Origin: Isoetes taiwanensis
Taxonomy: Eukaryota; Streptophyta; Lycopodiopsida; Isoetales; Isoetaceae
Length of the DNA: 64,000 bases
Direction of reading: 5' to 3'
Assembly: GCA_021234155.1 (NCBI GenBank)
Contig: JAJEKV010000036.1
Coordinates: 4,594,209 to 4,658,208, forward strand
Shown here: positions 34,557 through 46,566 of the stretch, in pieces
How positions within the stretch are numbered: the first letter of the stretch is position 1
Layout: each line of letters starts with the position of its first letter
Made by a program: the position numbers and the translations under genes
The notes under the pieces: model-generated
The model's database searches: none
What the model saw: the letters and a program-made list of their open reading frames with translations, nothing else
What the model was told of the DNA's origin: nothing

Positions 34557-36299
34557 TTGAAGAAAGAAGAAGAATCCTTCCTACTCAAGGAGGGGAGAGG
34601 AATGAGTATTAGGCGAGGTTGCAGGTGCCACTTTCAGGTGAAGCAGTTGTATTTGAGGCCTGAGATATGTAAAATTACATACTATGAGATGAGGCACATT
34701 GATAATCAAGAGAAAGTCGCCATGGATTTGAGGATCCCCAATGTGCAAGAACAAGGCATGATGTAGCTCCATGGCTATCAAAGAGTAAGAAGGCTTGGGC
34801 CTACCAACATTTTGCTCCATAACCACACTCCCCAAGAGGTTTTCCAGTCAACACGAGGAACAATGGGAGATAGAAAGAGGATGGATCCCAATGCCCCAAG
34901 AGCGAGAGATGCATTCTTAGCCATGGATGATTTATATAATTTGTCCCAAAAGCCGGCTGCCGACACGTGGATCTTTGCACAAGAATGTGGCCACAAGTGT
35001 TAGGATGTGGGTTGATTTACATCGAGAATATGTGTTCATGTATCGAGGAGGAGTCCCTTTCACATTGGGCATCATCACACCGTTTCAAATGAAGATCTGT
35101 TAGAGCATGGAAGGAGGAATCTTGTAGCCTTGGATTCAACCTTCAAGACCAATGACCCTTTGCTACAGACCCTTTATACCTTGCTAGTTTATGACACGCA
35201 TGGAAATGGTGTCCTGTTGTGGGTTCTATCCTCTAGTGCCACCGAGGAGGACATCCATCCTTGGCTGATTGCAATGAAGAACCGCATACATAGGGAAGAC
35301 CCAACTTGGGAACCTGCATGCTTCATTGTAGATGATGCACAGGCTGAGATCAATGCCTTGAAGGATGTTTGGCCCGAAACACCAATTCAGTTGTGTATTT
35401 GGCATGTTCGAAGAAACTGGATGAAGTTGCTTTTAAAGCACGTGAAGAACAAGAAGGTGAGGGGGGAAATGTTTAAGGAACTCGGTCATATTATGTATGC
35501 CACTAAAGTAGATATTGACCCAAGAAGGACTAGTGATTATGTGGAAGCATGCACCAAAGAGGCCAAGAAGTTGTTGGATGAATTCAAGGAAAAGTACAAG
35601 ATGTGGAAGAGGGTTGTGAAGTATATGAACCGAGTTTGGACCAATAACATCACACATTGGATAATTGCCACAAGGATGTATCCACATGCTAACCAAGAGA
35701 CTAATCTTTGGTATAGACATGAAGAGGAGATTAGGGGTATCAAGCATGCCTTGAGAGGAAGGAGAATAGATTGGCTCATTTACATGCTTACGGGTGTATT
35801 ACAAACTCACTTGTCCTTTGATAGGTTCATGAAGGAGTCGGGTTTTAAAACCAACAAGAGAGGGAGGAGCACATAGTTGAAAGCTGCCATCATAGGTGCT
35901 CGAGAAATTCGGATGTAGGCTGTTAGATGGCTGAACTTCAAGGAGGGGAGAGCCGAGGTGTGGAGTCAAAACATGGACAATTGGGATGATAACAGAGAGG
36001 CTTTGCCTTACTTAGTGGATGTTGCACATGAACATTGGTCATCATGTGATTGTCCATGGGGTATGAAAGGGAATATGTGCAAGCATCAAGTCAAGGTGAT
36101 CAGGGATGATGTCCAAGTACAAAGAGGAAGACATTCTAAGGTTTTGTGGTACTCTACATGGTTCTCAGGCTGGCGGGCTGTCCAATCTAAGGTCCTTTGC
36201 GAGGCATATGATGACACCATGCCTTCTTGGGAAGAGGGGCCATGCGGGGAGTTGCATCCGATGATGAAGAATTGGATTGTACAATTGGGGCTGGTTTGA
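34557..36299 (+). pseudogene. MULE (Mutator-like) transposase with SWIM zinc finger, disrupted
   Basis: The coding blocks, mostly in one frame, read as a Mutator-like transposase. The N-terminal region has GCRCHFQVKQLYLRPEIC and ITYYEMRHIDN (34,615-34,700). PFTLGIITPFQ lies in a shifted frame at about 35,060. The transposase core has LDSTFKTNDPLLQTLYTLLV (first catalytic Asp), CFIVDDAQAEINALKDVWP (second Asp) and IQLCIWHVRRNW (35,130-35,420). The C-terminal SWIM finger CDCPWGMKGNMCKH (CxC..CxH) is at about 36,030-36,090. The main frame has stops at about 34,764, 35,001, 35,874 and 35,919, and a pair of compensating frameshifts at about 35,000-35,100. These inactivate it, but the protein is otherwise well preserved, suggesting fairly recent death. 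Transposase of this type binds terminal inverted repeats and moves the element. Confidence 0.88.
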
Positions 36300-36677
36300 G
36301 TGAAAAGCCCAAGGTGTTAGAGAGCATAGAGGAGACAATGGCAGGTCTCGGGGAGACCATTGCTAGTAGCCCGGTATGGAATGAAGCTAGGTTCCTTTTA
36401 TTTGAACTTAGCAATAAGGCGGGCAAGGCTAAGTGAAAGTAGAAATGTCAATTTCATGGCACCGCGTCTATCCATGGTACAAGACTTCAATGGGAACACC
36501 ATTGCTAGACCAGTACCTTTCGTGGAGAGCCACAAGAAGAGGAAGAAGAGGAGTTCACTTAGCGTTTTCTCGAAGGAATGCGAAGATCATATCACACGAT
36601 GTGAAGGTATTGCAATAATTCTAACACTCTCTTTGAAAATATTTCCTCTACTTGCGGATAGTAATGTTAAGTGGTAA
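36300..36677 (+). pseudogene. Possible C-terminal tail of the MULE transposase
   Basis: Plus-strand frames continue past the main stop. VWNEARFLLFELSNKAGKAK (to 36,436) is followed, after a frame change, by RPVPFVESHKKRKKRSSLS with a Lys/Arg-rich, nuclear-signal-like stretch. The position and basic composition fit the end of the transposase, but I do not recognise a domain. Confidence 0.35.
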
Positions 36678-36939
36678 ATGCCATGTTGCTCTTAGGTGAT
36701 GGTGGAGGCAATGCCAAGGAGGTCTGATCATGGATGCTGCAGTTAGCATAAAGGGGTACATTGGTTGAATATTGCGCTATTAAGAGCATTAGTCGTATGT
36801 GTGCTCCATCTTTTGATGACTTCTGATAATTTGAAAGATACTGTAGTTGCTCCTTTCGGATACATATGGATTTTCAATCCAATGCTGCTGTTAAAGTAAT
36901 CTTGCTGTTAAGTAACATATGTTAAGTAACCATGCTTAT

Positions 36940-39290
36940 GTCCAGAAACACCACTGACTTGGCCAGAAACACCATTGGCTAGGCCAGAAACACCAATCAA
37001 TTTGGCAAGAAACACCATATGGCTGGCCAGAAAGACCACTCTATTGGCCAGAAACACCATTGGCTAGGCCAGAAACACCACCCTAATGTCCAGATACACC
37101 ATATGGCTGGCCAGAAACACCAACAAACTGTCCAGAAACACCATATGGCTGGCCGTAAACATCACCCTAATGTCCGAAACACCATATGGTCGGGCCGGAA
37201 ACACCACCTAATGTCCAGAAACACCATATGGCTTGCCAGAAACACCACCCTAATGTCCAGAAACACCATATGGCTGGCCAGAAACACCACCAAACTGGCC
37301 AAAAACACCACCCAAATGGCAAGAAACACCACTACCTTAAACAACCCTTCAATGTTTTGCATGTTGTGCTCTTGGTGAAAACACTAAGGATGTGGCACTC
37401 GTATTCCTACAAGGGGTTGCACTCACTTGTTGAAACTTGCAATTCAAGGTTATAGATATTGTATTGCAACCACTCTTCTCAATGTTTTAGATATTGTATT
37501 CCATTTAGAGGTCTCAATGTTCTATATATTGTATATTGTATTCCAATTATCCTTCTCAATGTGCTCACAACACCTGCCCAGAAACACCACTCATTTGGCC
37601 AGAAACACCAATCAATTTGGCAAGAAACACCATATGGGTGGCCGAAACACCAACCTAATGTCCGAACACCATATGGGTGGCGTAAACACCACCCTAATGT
37701 CGGAAACACCATATGGCTGGCCAAGAAACACCACCCTAATGTCCGTAAAACACCACCATATGGCTGGCCACCCAAATGGCAAGAAACACCACTACCTTAA
37801 ACAACCCTTCAATGTTTTGCATGTTGTGCTCTTGTGGCGGAAACACCAAGGATGTGGCACTCATATTCCTACAAGGGGTTGCACTCACTTGTTGAAACTT
37901 GCAATTCAAGGTTATAGATATTGTATTGCAACCACTCTTCTCAATGTTTTAGATATTGTATTCCATTTAGAGGTCTCAATGTTCTATATATTGTATATTG
38001 TATTCCAATTATCCTTCTCAATGTGCTCACAACACTTGCCTGAAACACCACTCAATTGAAAACACCAATCAATTTGGCAAGAAACACCATATGGGTGGCG
38101 GAAACACCACCCTAATGTCAGAAACACCATATGGGTGGCGTAACACCACCCTAATGTCCAAACACCATATGGCTGGCGTAAACACCACCCTAATGTCGAA
38201 CACCATATGGCTGGCCACCCAAATGGCAAGAAACACCACTACCTTAAACAACCCTTCAATGTTTTGCATGTTGTGCTCTTGTGGCCAGAAACACCAAGGA
38301 TGTGGCACTCATATTCCTACAAGGGGTTGCACTCACTTGTTGAAACTTGCAATTCAAGGTTATAGATATTGTATTGCAACCACTCTTCTCAATGTTTTAG
38401 ATATTGTATTCCATTTAGAGGTCTCAATGTTCTATATATTGTATATTGTATTCCAATTATCCTTCTCAATGTGCTCACAACACCTGCCCAGAAACACCAC
38501 TCAATTGGCCAGAAACACCAATCAATTTGGCAAGAAACACCATATGGGTGGCCAGAAACACCACCCTAATGTCCAGAAACACCATATGGGTGGCCAGAAA
38601 CACCACCCTAATGTCCAGAAACACCATATGGCTGGCCAGAAACACCACCCTAATGTCCAGAAACACCATATGGCTGGCCACCCAAATGGCAAGAAACACC
38701 ACTACCTTAAACAACCCTTCAATGTTTTGCATGTTGTGCTCTTGTGGCCAGAAACACCAAGGATGTGGCACTCATATTCCTACAAGGGGTTGCACTCACT
38801 TGTTGAAACTTGCAATTCAAGGTTATAGATATTGTATTGCAACCACTCTTCTCAATGTTTTAGATATTGTATTCCATTTAGAGGTCACACCCGACCAGAA
38901 ACACCACTCAATTGGCCAGAAACACCAATCAATTTGGCAAGAAACACCATATGGCTGGCCAGAAACACCACTCTAATGTCCAGAAACACCATGTTTCTGG
39001 CCAGAAACACCACCAAACTGGCCGGCCAGAAACACCACTACCTTTAACACCACTCAGTGTTCTACTTGTTGTAGTCTTGTGGGTAGAAACACCAAGGATG
39101 TGGCTTGAAACACCTCTTTTCTGGCCAGAAACACCACTAAGTTGGCCAGAAACACCACCTGAAAGGCCAGAAACACCAAGAATATGGCCTGAAACACCAC
39201 TAACTTGGCCAGAAACACCAAGATATCTGGCAAAAATAGCAGGTGTTTCTGGTCATATACTTGGTGTTTCTGGTCAAAGAGACACCATCC
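36940..39290 (+). repeat. Higher-order tandem array built on TGGCCAGAAACACCA
   Basis: Basic units of about 21 bp (CCAGAAACACCA plus a 9-bp variable part such as TATGGCTGG or CCCTAATGT) form clusters. The clusters alternate with a conserved spacer carrying ACTACCTTAAACAACCC, GGGGTTGCACTCACTTG and TTTTAGATATTGTATTCC. The spacer landmark ACTACC(T)TTAA recurs at 37,331, 37,791, 38,238, 38,701 and 39,037. That gives a higher-order period of about 447-463 bp, the last one shortened to 336. The final segment (39,240-39,280) holds inverted copies (TGGTGTTTCTGG). Because 21 is a multiple of 3 and the unit lacks stops, long open frames arise in several frames; they are repeat artefacts. Confidence 0.92.
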
Positions 39291-40854
39291 GTAACAGTTG
39301 CAGATAACACAGTTATGCAATAACTTATGCTGTAAATCATGGAATAACTACAAAATGACTTCTGATACCATGTTCCAGCCAATCAAGAGTTTAGAAGCCA
39401 ACACTGTTCAAGAGTTTAAAAGCAAAAGAAAAACAGAACACTTCTTAGATTGTCTTGGGTGGCTTTTTGCCTGCACTGCGGCTTCATGTACTCGCCCAAA
39501 GATCTTTTGCTAAATGTGTCTCCTCAGCCTTGCCACATCGATCTTGTCAAACCAAATCCTTAGTCACCGCATTTCAGCTTGTTAGTGTGATTGCACAGTA
39601 GTATCTTCACACAAGCAATACCCTCACCTCGATAAAAGAAAGTGGAAATCCTTGAGAATGAATTTATAAAGCACCTTGCATACAGAATGTGTACACTCCA
39701 CAAACGAACCATTTTCTTTATTAGGGACCGCGCAAGATTTCAATTGCTTGAATGTCAGCCATTTCTGCTGCAGGGCTGCCCCAACTAGCATGCACTTCCT
39801 TGAGCAGCCTGCAGCCATCTAATGCTAGTGAGAGATGAATTTAAAAAAACCAAGAAATAGTATTGCATGCAAACAACTTACTCGACTACTTCTCGGGCCA
39901 CATTAAGCGTAATGATATCTCATCATAGAATCAAAATGCAAAAAGAGGGGTGTGGCACTCCAAGTGACTTACATATTTCCCAATCAAGACAAATACGTAA
40001 AGGCTCCAATGGTGGCTGCGATATTTTAAATGTAAATAAATGGACGAGTATTTTAAATGTAAATAAATGTCATCATGCCAATAATAACTTACCTTCTTAC
40101 CACGGGCAACCAGTAGAAGAGAGATGGTTCTCGAGGTCTAGGAGGAATAATCTTCCTCCGCATTGACTCTCTCTCTTATTCATGTAGAGGTCTACCACCA
40201 GTCCGGGATGAAAAACACATGACTTCGTCTCGGTGGACTGGTATGGTATGAGAGACAACCCTGCACAAGAATTCTGAATTCAGAAAAGATGCACAATCAG
40301 ACCGTATAAAAGGGAAGACACTTACATCAAGTAGGCACCCACGCATTGCTCATTTAGCCAAGACAAGCCAACCTTCTCAGGATTATCCGAACCAGGATGC
40401 TCAAAGGAAATGGCCGATTGGCGATATCACAAATTCACCTTTGCCATCTTTTACAAAGAGCCCAAAGTGGGCTACTAAGATGCACCTGCCATTGAGCATC
40501 GTATGAAAGAATTGGATTGGCCTTGGTGGCTTTCCCTTTCTTCTTTTTGTTAACCCATTCCAAGGTAGTGAGGTCATCAAGATGCATGAAGAAATCAAAA
40601 TCCAAAATAAAATCCTCGGTCATAGTTACCACGGTTCTCTTGATCAGGTCTGTCTCCCCATCATCTACCACATCAAAGTAAGTAGACATCTGGTGCAGGA
40701 GAATCTGCAAGAGCACTCAAGGGGTACCCAAAGAAGTTTCGCCCCAATCACGAGCTTTGGTTTTACGTGGAGCTTTAAAATTGAAGCCAAGAACTATGGA
40801 TTTTGTTAGCAATGTAACTGGTGTGGATGGAGATTTAGGAACACTAGAGCTGCC
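39291..40854. other. Mostly non-coding; possible minus-strand relic
   Basis: No gene is firmly supported. Minus-strand frames at 40,401-40,929 have a protein-like composition (for example LDFDFFMHLDDLTTLEWVNKK, given as its LDFDFF..LEWVNKK ends) across at least two frames. This suggests an old coding relic of unknown type. Confidence 0.25.
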
Positions 40855-41085
40855 GGGTGAAAGCATGCTAGGGCCTACATAAAAAATTACCAAAAAGGTA
40901 CTTTTCTGTGTACTTCTGTGCAAGTACATAATTGTATTTTAAAGTACCTAGACTGCAAGATTGACTAAAAGAAATCATGTTATGTTCAAGAGTAGTAGTA
41001 CATACATGTTGTAAAGGTACCTTGTGATGTCAAGAAGATGTTAAGAACTCAATATATCATCATCTTTGACTACCAAGTATAGTTT
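40855..41085 (+). repeat. Dispersed repeat of about 230 bp (pair member 1; partner at 58.5 kb)
   Basis: It shares, in order, with 58,488-58,705: GTGAAAGCATG, ATAAAAAATTACCAAAA, AGATTGAC(T/A)AAAA, ATGTT(A/-)TGTTCAAGAG, AGTACATACATGTTGTAA, ATGTCAAGAAGATG and CATCATCTTTGA. Both copies are in the same orientation. The nature of the element is unknown. Confidence 0.7.
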
Positions 41086-41432
41086 CCAAAACTCCTAACA
41101 TGCTCTTACCGCCCTCAAACCTGCCACAATAAAGAAGTGGTGTCAGCCTGCATGTTCAAATTCCATAAGCCTCACTTGGCCAGCCCATTCACTCGGGTCC
41201 ATGTGATTCCGGACCATAATTGTGTGCTATGTACCTCTCTCATCTTGAGCTATTTTTTTCTCTTTCATTGCCTCCCATTCCATCCTCCTCAGGAGCTACA
41301 TACCTCAAACATAAGGCGCCAAAGTGTTCTCTTTCTCCTCCCCATCTTCAATATTTTGGAGCATAGCCCGACCAGCACCCATAGCTAGATCTTTGCATCT
41401 CTTTAAAAACCTGGGCCAGATTTAACTTATAC

Positions 41433-41720
41433 TTATATTCGGATCAAAGGCTTCGCCGCCAAAGCATCTTGGGAGAAATCTCGCCCTTCCCTTCTTTTCG
41501 CTTGGTAGCGACCAACCTCGATTACGCCTTTGGAGCACCCCCGCACAACCACATGCAATCCATGCTCCTTTGCCAAGTGATCTTGCGGCCTTTGCTTCTT
41601 AGCAGAAGACCAAACACAACCTTGAAATAAACAAACATGCCTATTTTTCTTATTGCTGTAATAATACTGCGTTCCCAAAGCCGCTTCATCGATCTGGAAT
41701 CCTCCTCGAGTAAGCGGCAA
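41433..41720 (-). CDS. Hypothetical small protein with possible C2H2 finger
   Basis: The frame encodes up to 95 residues. CLFQGC, then 12 residues, then HLAKEH gives a C-x4-C-x12-H-x4-H pattern that could be a C2H2-type zinc finger. RYQAKRREGRDFSQDALAAK follows and is basic. There is no partner domain, and the neighbouring 41.1-42.6 kb has nothing else I recognise. It may be a DNA-binding fragment of a transposon-encoded protein. The spacing is not typical, and chance cannot be excluded. Confidence 0.25.
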   Translation of the reverse strand: MPLTRGGFQIDEAALGTQYYYSNKKNRHVCLFQGCVWSSAKKQRPQDHLAKEHGLHVVVRGCSKGVIEVGRYQAKRREGRDFSQDALAAKPLIRI

Positions 41721-42604
41721 CTACCTTGGCATCACGAGGTGCTCCACGCGGTGGGCTTTCCTTATCTTTCCTTTTTATGCTTCTTGGTCTCTCTCAAAGA
41801 CTTTGTTTGAATAGCATCCGGCTGCTGCCCCCGGCTGTTTTCTAAGGCCCCGGCTCTCATTTGCGGCAAAAGTTTATGCGGACGTGGCTCGGTGACCCGC
41901 TCCCTCACGGTGAGCCCAGCTCCCTCGGCCCGCCCTGCTTCCTCCAGAGCTACCTTCCGCTGCTGTAATACAGTCAGGAGCTCTTGCTCCAGGCTTCAGC
42001 GTTTTTCTCCCTCGATTTGTCGTTGGGGCAGCCCATCTCGGCGTATATCGGCGTCATATGAGCCGAGCGCCGCATATTTGCGCTTAAAGCGACACCTACC
42101 ATTTTTTTCAGACCTGCGCCAAAGCGAACCTGCGCTTAAAAGCGAACCTGCGCCAAAGGGATGTGCTTTCACATTTTTTGTGCTGTGCTTTCCTATTCAG
42201 GACCAAGCCATACCGCCCCAATTTTTTGAAAATGTGCTTTTCGTTTCGACCAAGATACTTTTCTGACAGGAACATTCTATTTCGAACCATTAGATTTGCC
42301 CTGAAATTTAAAAATCTTGTGATGATTGATGTCGCACCATTGACACTGATGTTTAAAGAATATTTAGTTTGAAGTGCATTTAATACTAGTACTCCCTTAG
42401 AACAAAATTACCCATGGTTATGGTTGAAACACTTGACCACAAACACCATGACAGCGGCTAAAAAACACCTTACCCTTAGTCAACACATTATGAAATGATC
42501 ATTTCCATTCGAGATTTGAAAGTTACAATTCAATATTTTATACATTTTCAGGTTGTCAATTCTAGCTGAGATTTTTAATTATTAGTAAGTTGCAATTGAG
42601 ATGT
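41721..42604. other. Non-coding stretch
   Basis: No supported gene. A GC-richer patch at 41.8-42.1 kb has short frames on the plus strand without motifs. GCGCC/AAAGCGAACCTGCGC is locally duplicated at about 42,115-42,155. Confidence 0.3.
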
Positions 42605-42945
42605 TGTGGAACATCCGCCGAAAACCACCATGCCTCGCCGGAAACACCATGCCTCGCCGTAAACATCATGCCTCCGCCGTAAACACCATTGTTGTGGCGA
42701 AACACCATGCCTCGGCGGAAACACCATGCCCTGGCAAGAAACACCATGCTTGTGGCCAGAAACACCATGCCTCTGGCCAGAAACACCATGCTTGTGGCCA
42801 GAAACACCATGCCTCTGGCCAGAAACACCATGACTCTGGCCAGAAACACCATGCTTGTGGCCAGAAACACTATGCCTCTGGCCAGAAACACCATACCTCT
42901 GGCCAGAAACACCACACCTTGAAAGGCAAGACAACCATGTCCTTG
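42605..42945 (+). repeat. Second TGGCCAGAAACACCA array
   Basis: Tandem 21-bp units (GGCCAGAAACACCATGCCTCT and its CATGCTTGT variant, here as 12-mer core plus variable part) fill this block. They are degenerate at the left end (CGCCGTAAACACCATGCC). The following DNA to about 43,120 shares GCAATTCAATGTTTTAGATATT with the spacer of the 37-39 kb array, so both belong to one family. Confidence 0.9.
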
Positions 42946-43389
42946 TGGCCAGAGTTGCAATTCAATGTTTTAGATATTGTGTTCCAATGTTCTTAGCATT
43001 ATTAGGTTTTCATTTCCAATTGAGATTTATGATTAATAATTGGTTGCAATCAATATCTTCTGAATTGCAACTCAATGTTTTAGATATTATGTTCCAATTA
43101 CATGTCTCACTCAAGATGTAAAACCCCGCAACTCCATGTTGGGTTGCAAATTTAGCATTCAAAATATTTATCTGCACTATGTCAATGGGATGGCTCTATA
43201 ACATTTGTATCCAAAGAAGTGCTTGAAAGGCTTAGCCCATGTCCTGAAACACCTACCACATTGGCATGGCCAGAAAAACCATACCCACACTACCGGATTT
43301 GCTCCGCTGTGGGGAATGCAATCCGTTTGAATTTGGAGGGTGCAATCATAACCCGAATTTAATGTACACGGCAACCTCAAAGCGAACCT

Positions 43390-43690
43390 GCCACGTAATG
43401 TGCGATGCTTGGTCCAAAAGTGCCTTCAAAAACATCGGTGGTGTTTACGGACAAAAGACGGTGGTGTTCACGGACACAAAACAGCGGTTACATTTGCGGT
43501 TGAAGATGGCGGGATGCATGCATCCTCGGGCATCACAGGCATCGATGCATGCATGGACTGGCGGATGGGCATGCATGGGGTGTTTCTGGACGTCCAGAAA
43601 CACCAGGGTCAAAATGTCCGGAAACACCGGATCCCGGACTCGATTTACGGGCGGCCCCATTCGAATTCATTGACCAAAACCATTATAACC
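43390..43690 (+). repeat. Dispersed element of about 300 bp (copy 2)
   Basis: Partner of 33,460-33,760 in the opposite orientation. It contains the perfect palindrome GGTGTTTCTGGACGTCCAGA centred on GACGTC (about 43,577-43,602, arms extending to GGTGTTTC/GAAACACC), which links it to the GAAACACC arrays next door, and a palindromic GCATGCATGC-rich middle. Confidence 0.8.
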
Positions 43691-44559
43691 AAGTAGCAAA
43701 TACAGTTGTAGACTTTGTAGAGGAGGAAATGATAGAAAACTCTGGCATGAACAGAGTAAATTTTTCCATTTTGAGAGATCTAACAGCTTGGAAGAATGAG
43801 AATGAGAATGAGCAAGATAGAACATCAATTGCAATGCCCTATTTTTGTCTCTTCAACTGTTCATACATCCAAGGCAGTACTTATTCTTTATATGGAATAG
43901 GGTGAGCTGCAACAAGGCAATGGGCTAGAAAACTCTTTATTAATGATTCTTTATATTCTGGAAGTGTGTTGCCCTTTTAACCAGGGCTATTTAAAATGAA
44001 ATTGATGTGGTGGTGCTGAACTCTAATTTGAACAAAACGTTTGATGTGCCCTTCAACAGCTCTTTAGGTATGCATGTCATATATGCATGGGTTATAATTA
44101 TAAATATTTTGCCTGCAGAGTAGTTTTTGCTGGTAGCACATTCTTATGGTGGAATTAATGCCTGCACTATGCTCCAAAAAAGAGAGGATGAGGGTCTTGT
44201 ATAAGTGAGCTGCAACGCCTTCTGGCCAGAAGGTATTTCCCGCATTCTGTTTCCCTGATGTACCAGAATCTTGCCCAGTTCCAGCAAATTTCAAGTTTTT
44301 AATCTCAGCAAACAAGGTTTTTTTTCCCATGGATTCGGTCTTGCTGGGGATGATCGGCATGCTCGTTAAGGCCTTCCTTCTTGGATTCACTTTACAGAAA
44401 TTCTGTTTTGACCTCATTCAAGCCAATGAAGATAACATGATTTTTTTTGTGCAGCCTCAACAATGCTAATGTGGACTGCTTCCTGACTCAGGAGGCCACT
44501 AAGAAGGTTTTAGACCAAACAATGGAATGACATAGATAATCATGCATGGAATTGCTTAC
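43691..44559. other. Non-coding spacer
   Basis: No gene is supported. The 43,549-43,905 open frame runs out of the repeat and has no motif. Confidence 0.3.
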
Positions 44560-45657
44560 CTCCTTACGAGGACGATATATAGCACCAATTCTACAGCATG
44601 AAGAGGGTGAGCTTCGAGAAATTGGTAGGTCTTATTGTTCCTTAGCTCCATAGGCTGTGTCAGAAGGTTAGAGCCCCTGTTGATCCTAGGAAAGCAGTAG
44701 CAACGGTTCTTTATAGTCTATCTCATGGAGAAAAACTATTGCATGTAGGACAAAGATTTTATGTAGGGAAGTCCATAGTCCAGAAGTATACTAAAAAAAT
44801 AACTCTGGCTTTAGCATCTAAGACCATGTTATACTCTAGATTTATTGCAATGCTAAGAGGCCAAATGCTGCTAGAAATTCTTGCAGATTTTAAACATATT
44901 GTCTATACCTATGACAGGTATAGACAATATTTTTGGGGCTGTAGATGGTTCTCATATTTTTTTGTCAGGAAACCTTGGAAAAAATACCATGGAGAAGATT
45001 ATTGCAGTAGGCGCAAAAGACATTCTTGTCTTATGCAAGGAGTGGTCACACATGATAGGCTCTTCTTCATCAATGTTTGTGTGTCAAGAACAAGTTCTAT
45101 CCATGATGAAAAACAGTTCAAGAAGAGCAGCTTGTACAATAAACTGGCTACAAAACAGATCATGGAGGAACTAATTGTCATCTTGAATGGTAAGAATATT
45201 AGTAAAGGGCATCTTACCAATCATAACATGCAGGTTATGATTCCTCCAATGTTACTTAGAGATTCTGCATACTCGAGCAAAAATTTTCTTTTGAAAGTAT
45301 TTCCTTCTTTTGTAGGGCCTTTTGCAAGGTCCAATAAAAGGATTTGGCATCGTCAAGGAAGAGTTCAGAATTTCAAAATCTTTGAACATTCATGTTGGCA
45401 GAGCATCAAAAATAATTTATATCACTTGTGTATCATGGAATTTCTGCATAATGGAGGACCTTGGCATGGAAATGTTACCTATTGAACAGGATTTGCCTCA
45501 AGTTAATTACTATGAGTTAGGACAGATGAGCAACAGGATGAAGAAAGAAGGGGATCAGGTGAGGCACATAAATATTCCAGCAATTAGAGGGCTAAAACAT
45601 GGTCAGGATTTTGGGAAGAACTTAGCATGTATACATGTCAAAACAGTTGCGTTGTAA
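44560..45657 (+). pseudogene. PIF/Harbinger transposase, frameshifted
   Basis: Across three shifts between two frames the protein reads, in family order, FYSMKRVSFEKLVGLIVP (about 44,590), PVDPRKAVATVLYSLSHGE, FYVGKSIVQKYTKKIT (helix-turn-helix-like), DNIFGAVDGSHIFL (first catalytic Asp, about 44,915-44,955), FINVCVSRTSSIHDEKQFKKSSLY (second Asp region, about 45,085-45,140), PPMLLRDSAYSSKNF (about 45,245), GFGIVKEEFRI and IIYITCVSWNFCI (about 45,330-45,460). This is the DDE transposase of PIF/Harbinger elements, nuclear enzymes acting with a Myb-like partner on short inverted repeats. Frame changes at about 44,900, 45,050 and 45,320 and a stop at about 44,650 make it non-functional. A small inverted duplication marks the first frameshift. 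Confidence 0.88.
44896..44930. repeat. Perfect 14-bp inverted repeat inside the transposase
   Basis: ATATTGTCTATACC, a 7-nt loop TATGACA, then GGTATAGACAATAT. It lies exactly where the Harbinger reading frame shifts, which suggests that an inverted templated duplication caused the frameshift. Confidence 0.85.
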
Positions 45658-46566
45658 TCTTCTTGAATCAATGAAATTCCTACTTCCTTGCTATTTCTAG
45701 TATATGTTTTGGATTTTCAAGGTTTTCTTTTCTGATAATTGTTTGCACTGTTGAGTTGCATTGATCAATTTTTTACTTGTGTTTGTGGTCAACTATCTCC
45801 CAGATTTCACATCTAGCTTACATCATCATATCACCGTGATTTTCTAACAACTTTTAACTGCTAGTATGACAGCTTTTTGCAAGCTTATACCATTTTGCAG
45901 ATATGGAAAGTACATGAACAAAACAGATTACAAGAGAAACCAAACACTTTTTGGCAAGGGAAGTGTAACCCTTTTACACAAACTTTGAAAAAAGCACTCA
46001 TTGGAAACTTATGAGATAGAAACCTGATATAAGCATGGCATACACTAGACTTGAGCAATACCCCATGCAATAATAATGTAGTTGCAACACCAACATCTAG
46101 AGATCAATGCCAGATTAAACTGTTTTTTGCATCAATGGCATTACAAAGGAGGCCTCGCTTAGCATCAGAAGCCATCTTGCATGCATATACATATATACAA
46201 TAAGCAACATTCTTTTCCTTATGTAGACCTCCAAAGACAAAAAACCGTTTTTGGCTGATCTGTCATTTATTTGCCTCCATCCCACAATTTTGTTCAATAC
46301 ATGAAGATGCCTTGCCTTTTTTGTGAAAGTATTACCCAGCACAGAAAACTCACCATAAATCTTCCCATTGGCCTCACTCTAATGCATTCCAGCTGGTGGC
46401 AGTTGCTGGCAATTTTTACAAGCACAATCATGTGCATCATAAGGGTTGAAAAAACCATTAACCTCTTTGATATTGCATCCTCGGGTACTTAATAGTTACG
46501 AGTTCCTCTCTCGTGTCAATATCTTTGAGTTCAGTACGGGCCTCTATGCTCCCCTAACTCACAAGT
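45658..46566. other. Non-coding spacer
   Basis: No supported gene. Minus-strand frames at 45.9-46.3 kb lack motifs. CAAGT at 46,562-46,566 immediately precedes the LTR and could be half of a target-site duplication. Confidence 0.3.

Noticed and set aside
37998-38828. 276-codon open frame made of repeated peptide
   Set aside because: It arises because the 21-bp tandem unit is a multiple of three without stops. Several frames and the opposite strand are open too.
36940-39290. CRISPR-like array of repeats and spacers
   Set aside because: The variable parts are only about 9 bp and repeat among units. The genome is eukaryotic. It is a minisatellite.
44739-45485. 248-codon frame as an intact protein
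   Set aside because: Its middle section is out of frame with the Harbinger transposase; the first-Asp motif is in another frame. It is a chance read-through of a broken gene.
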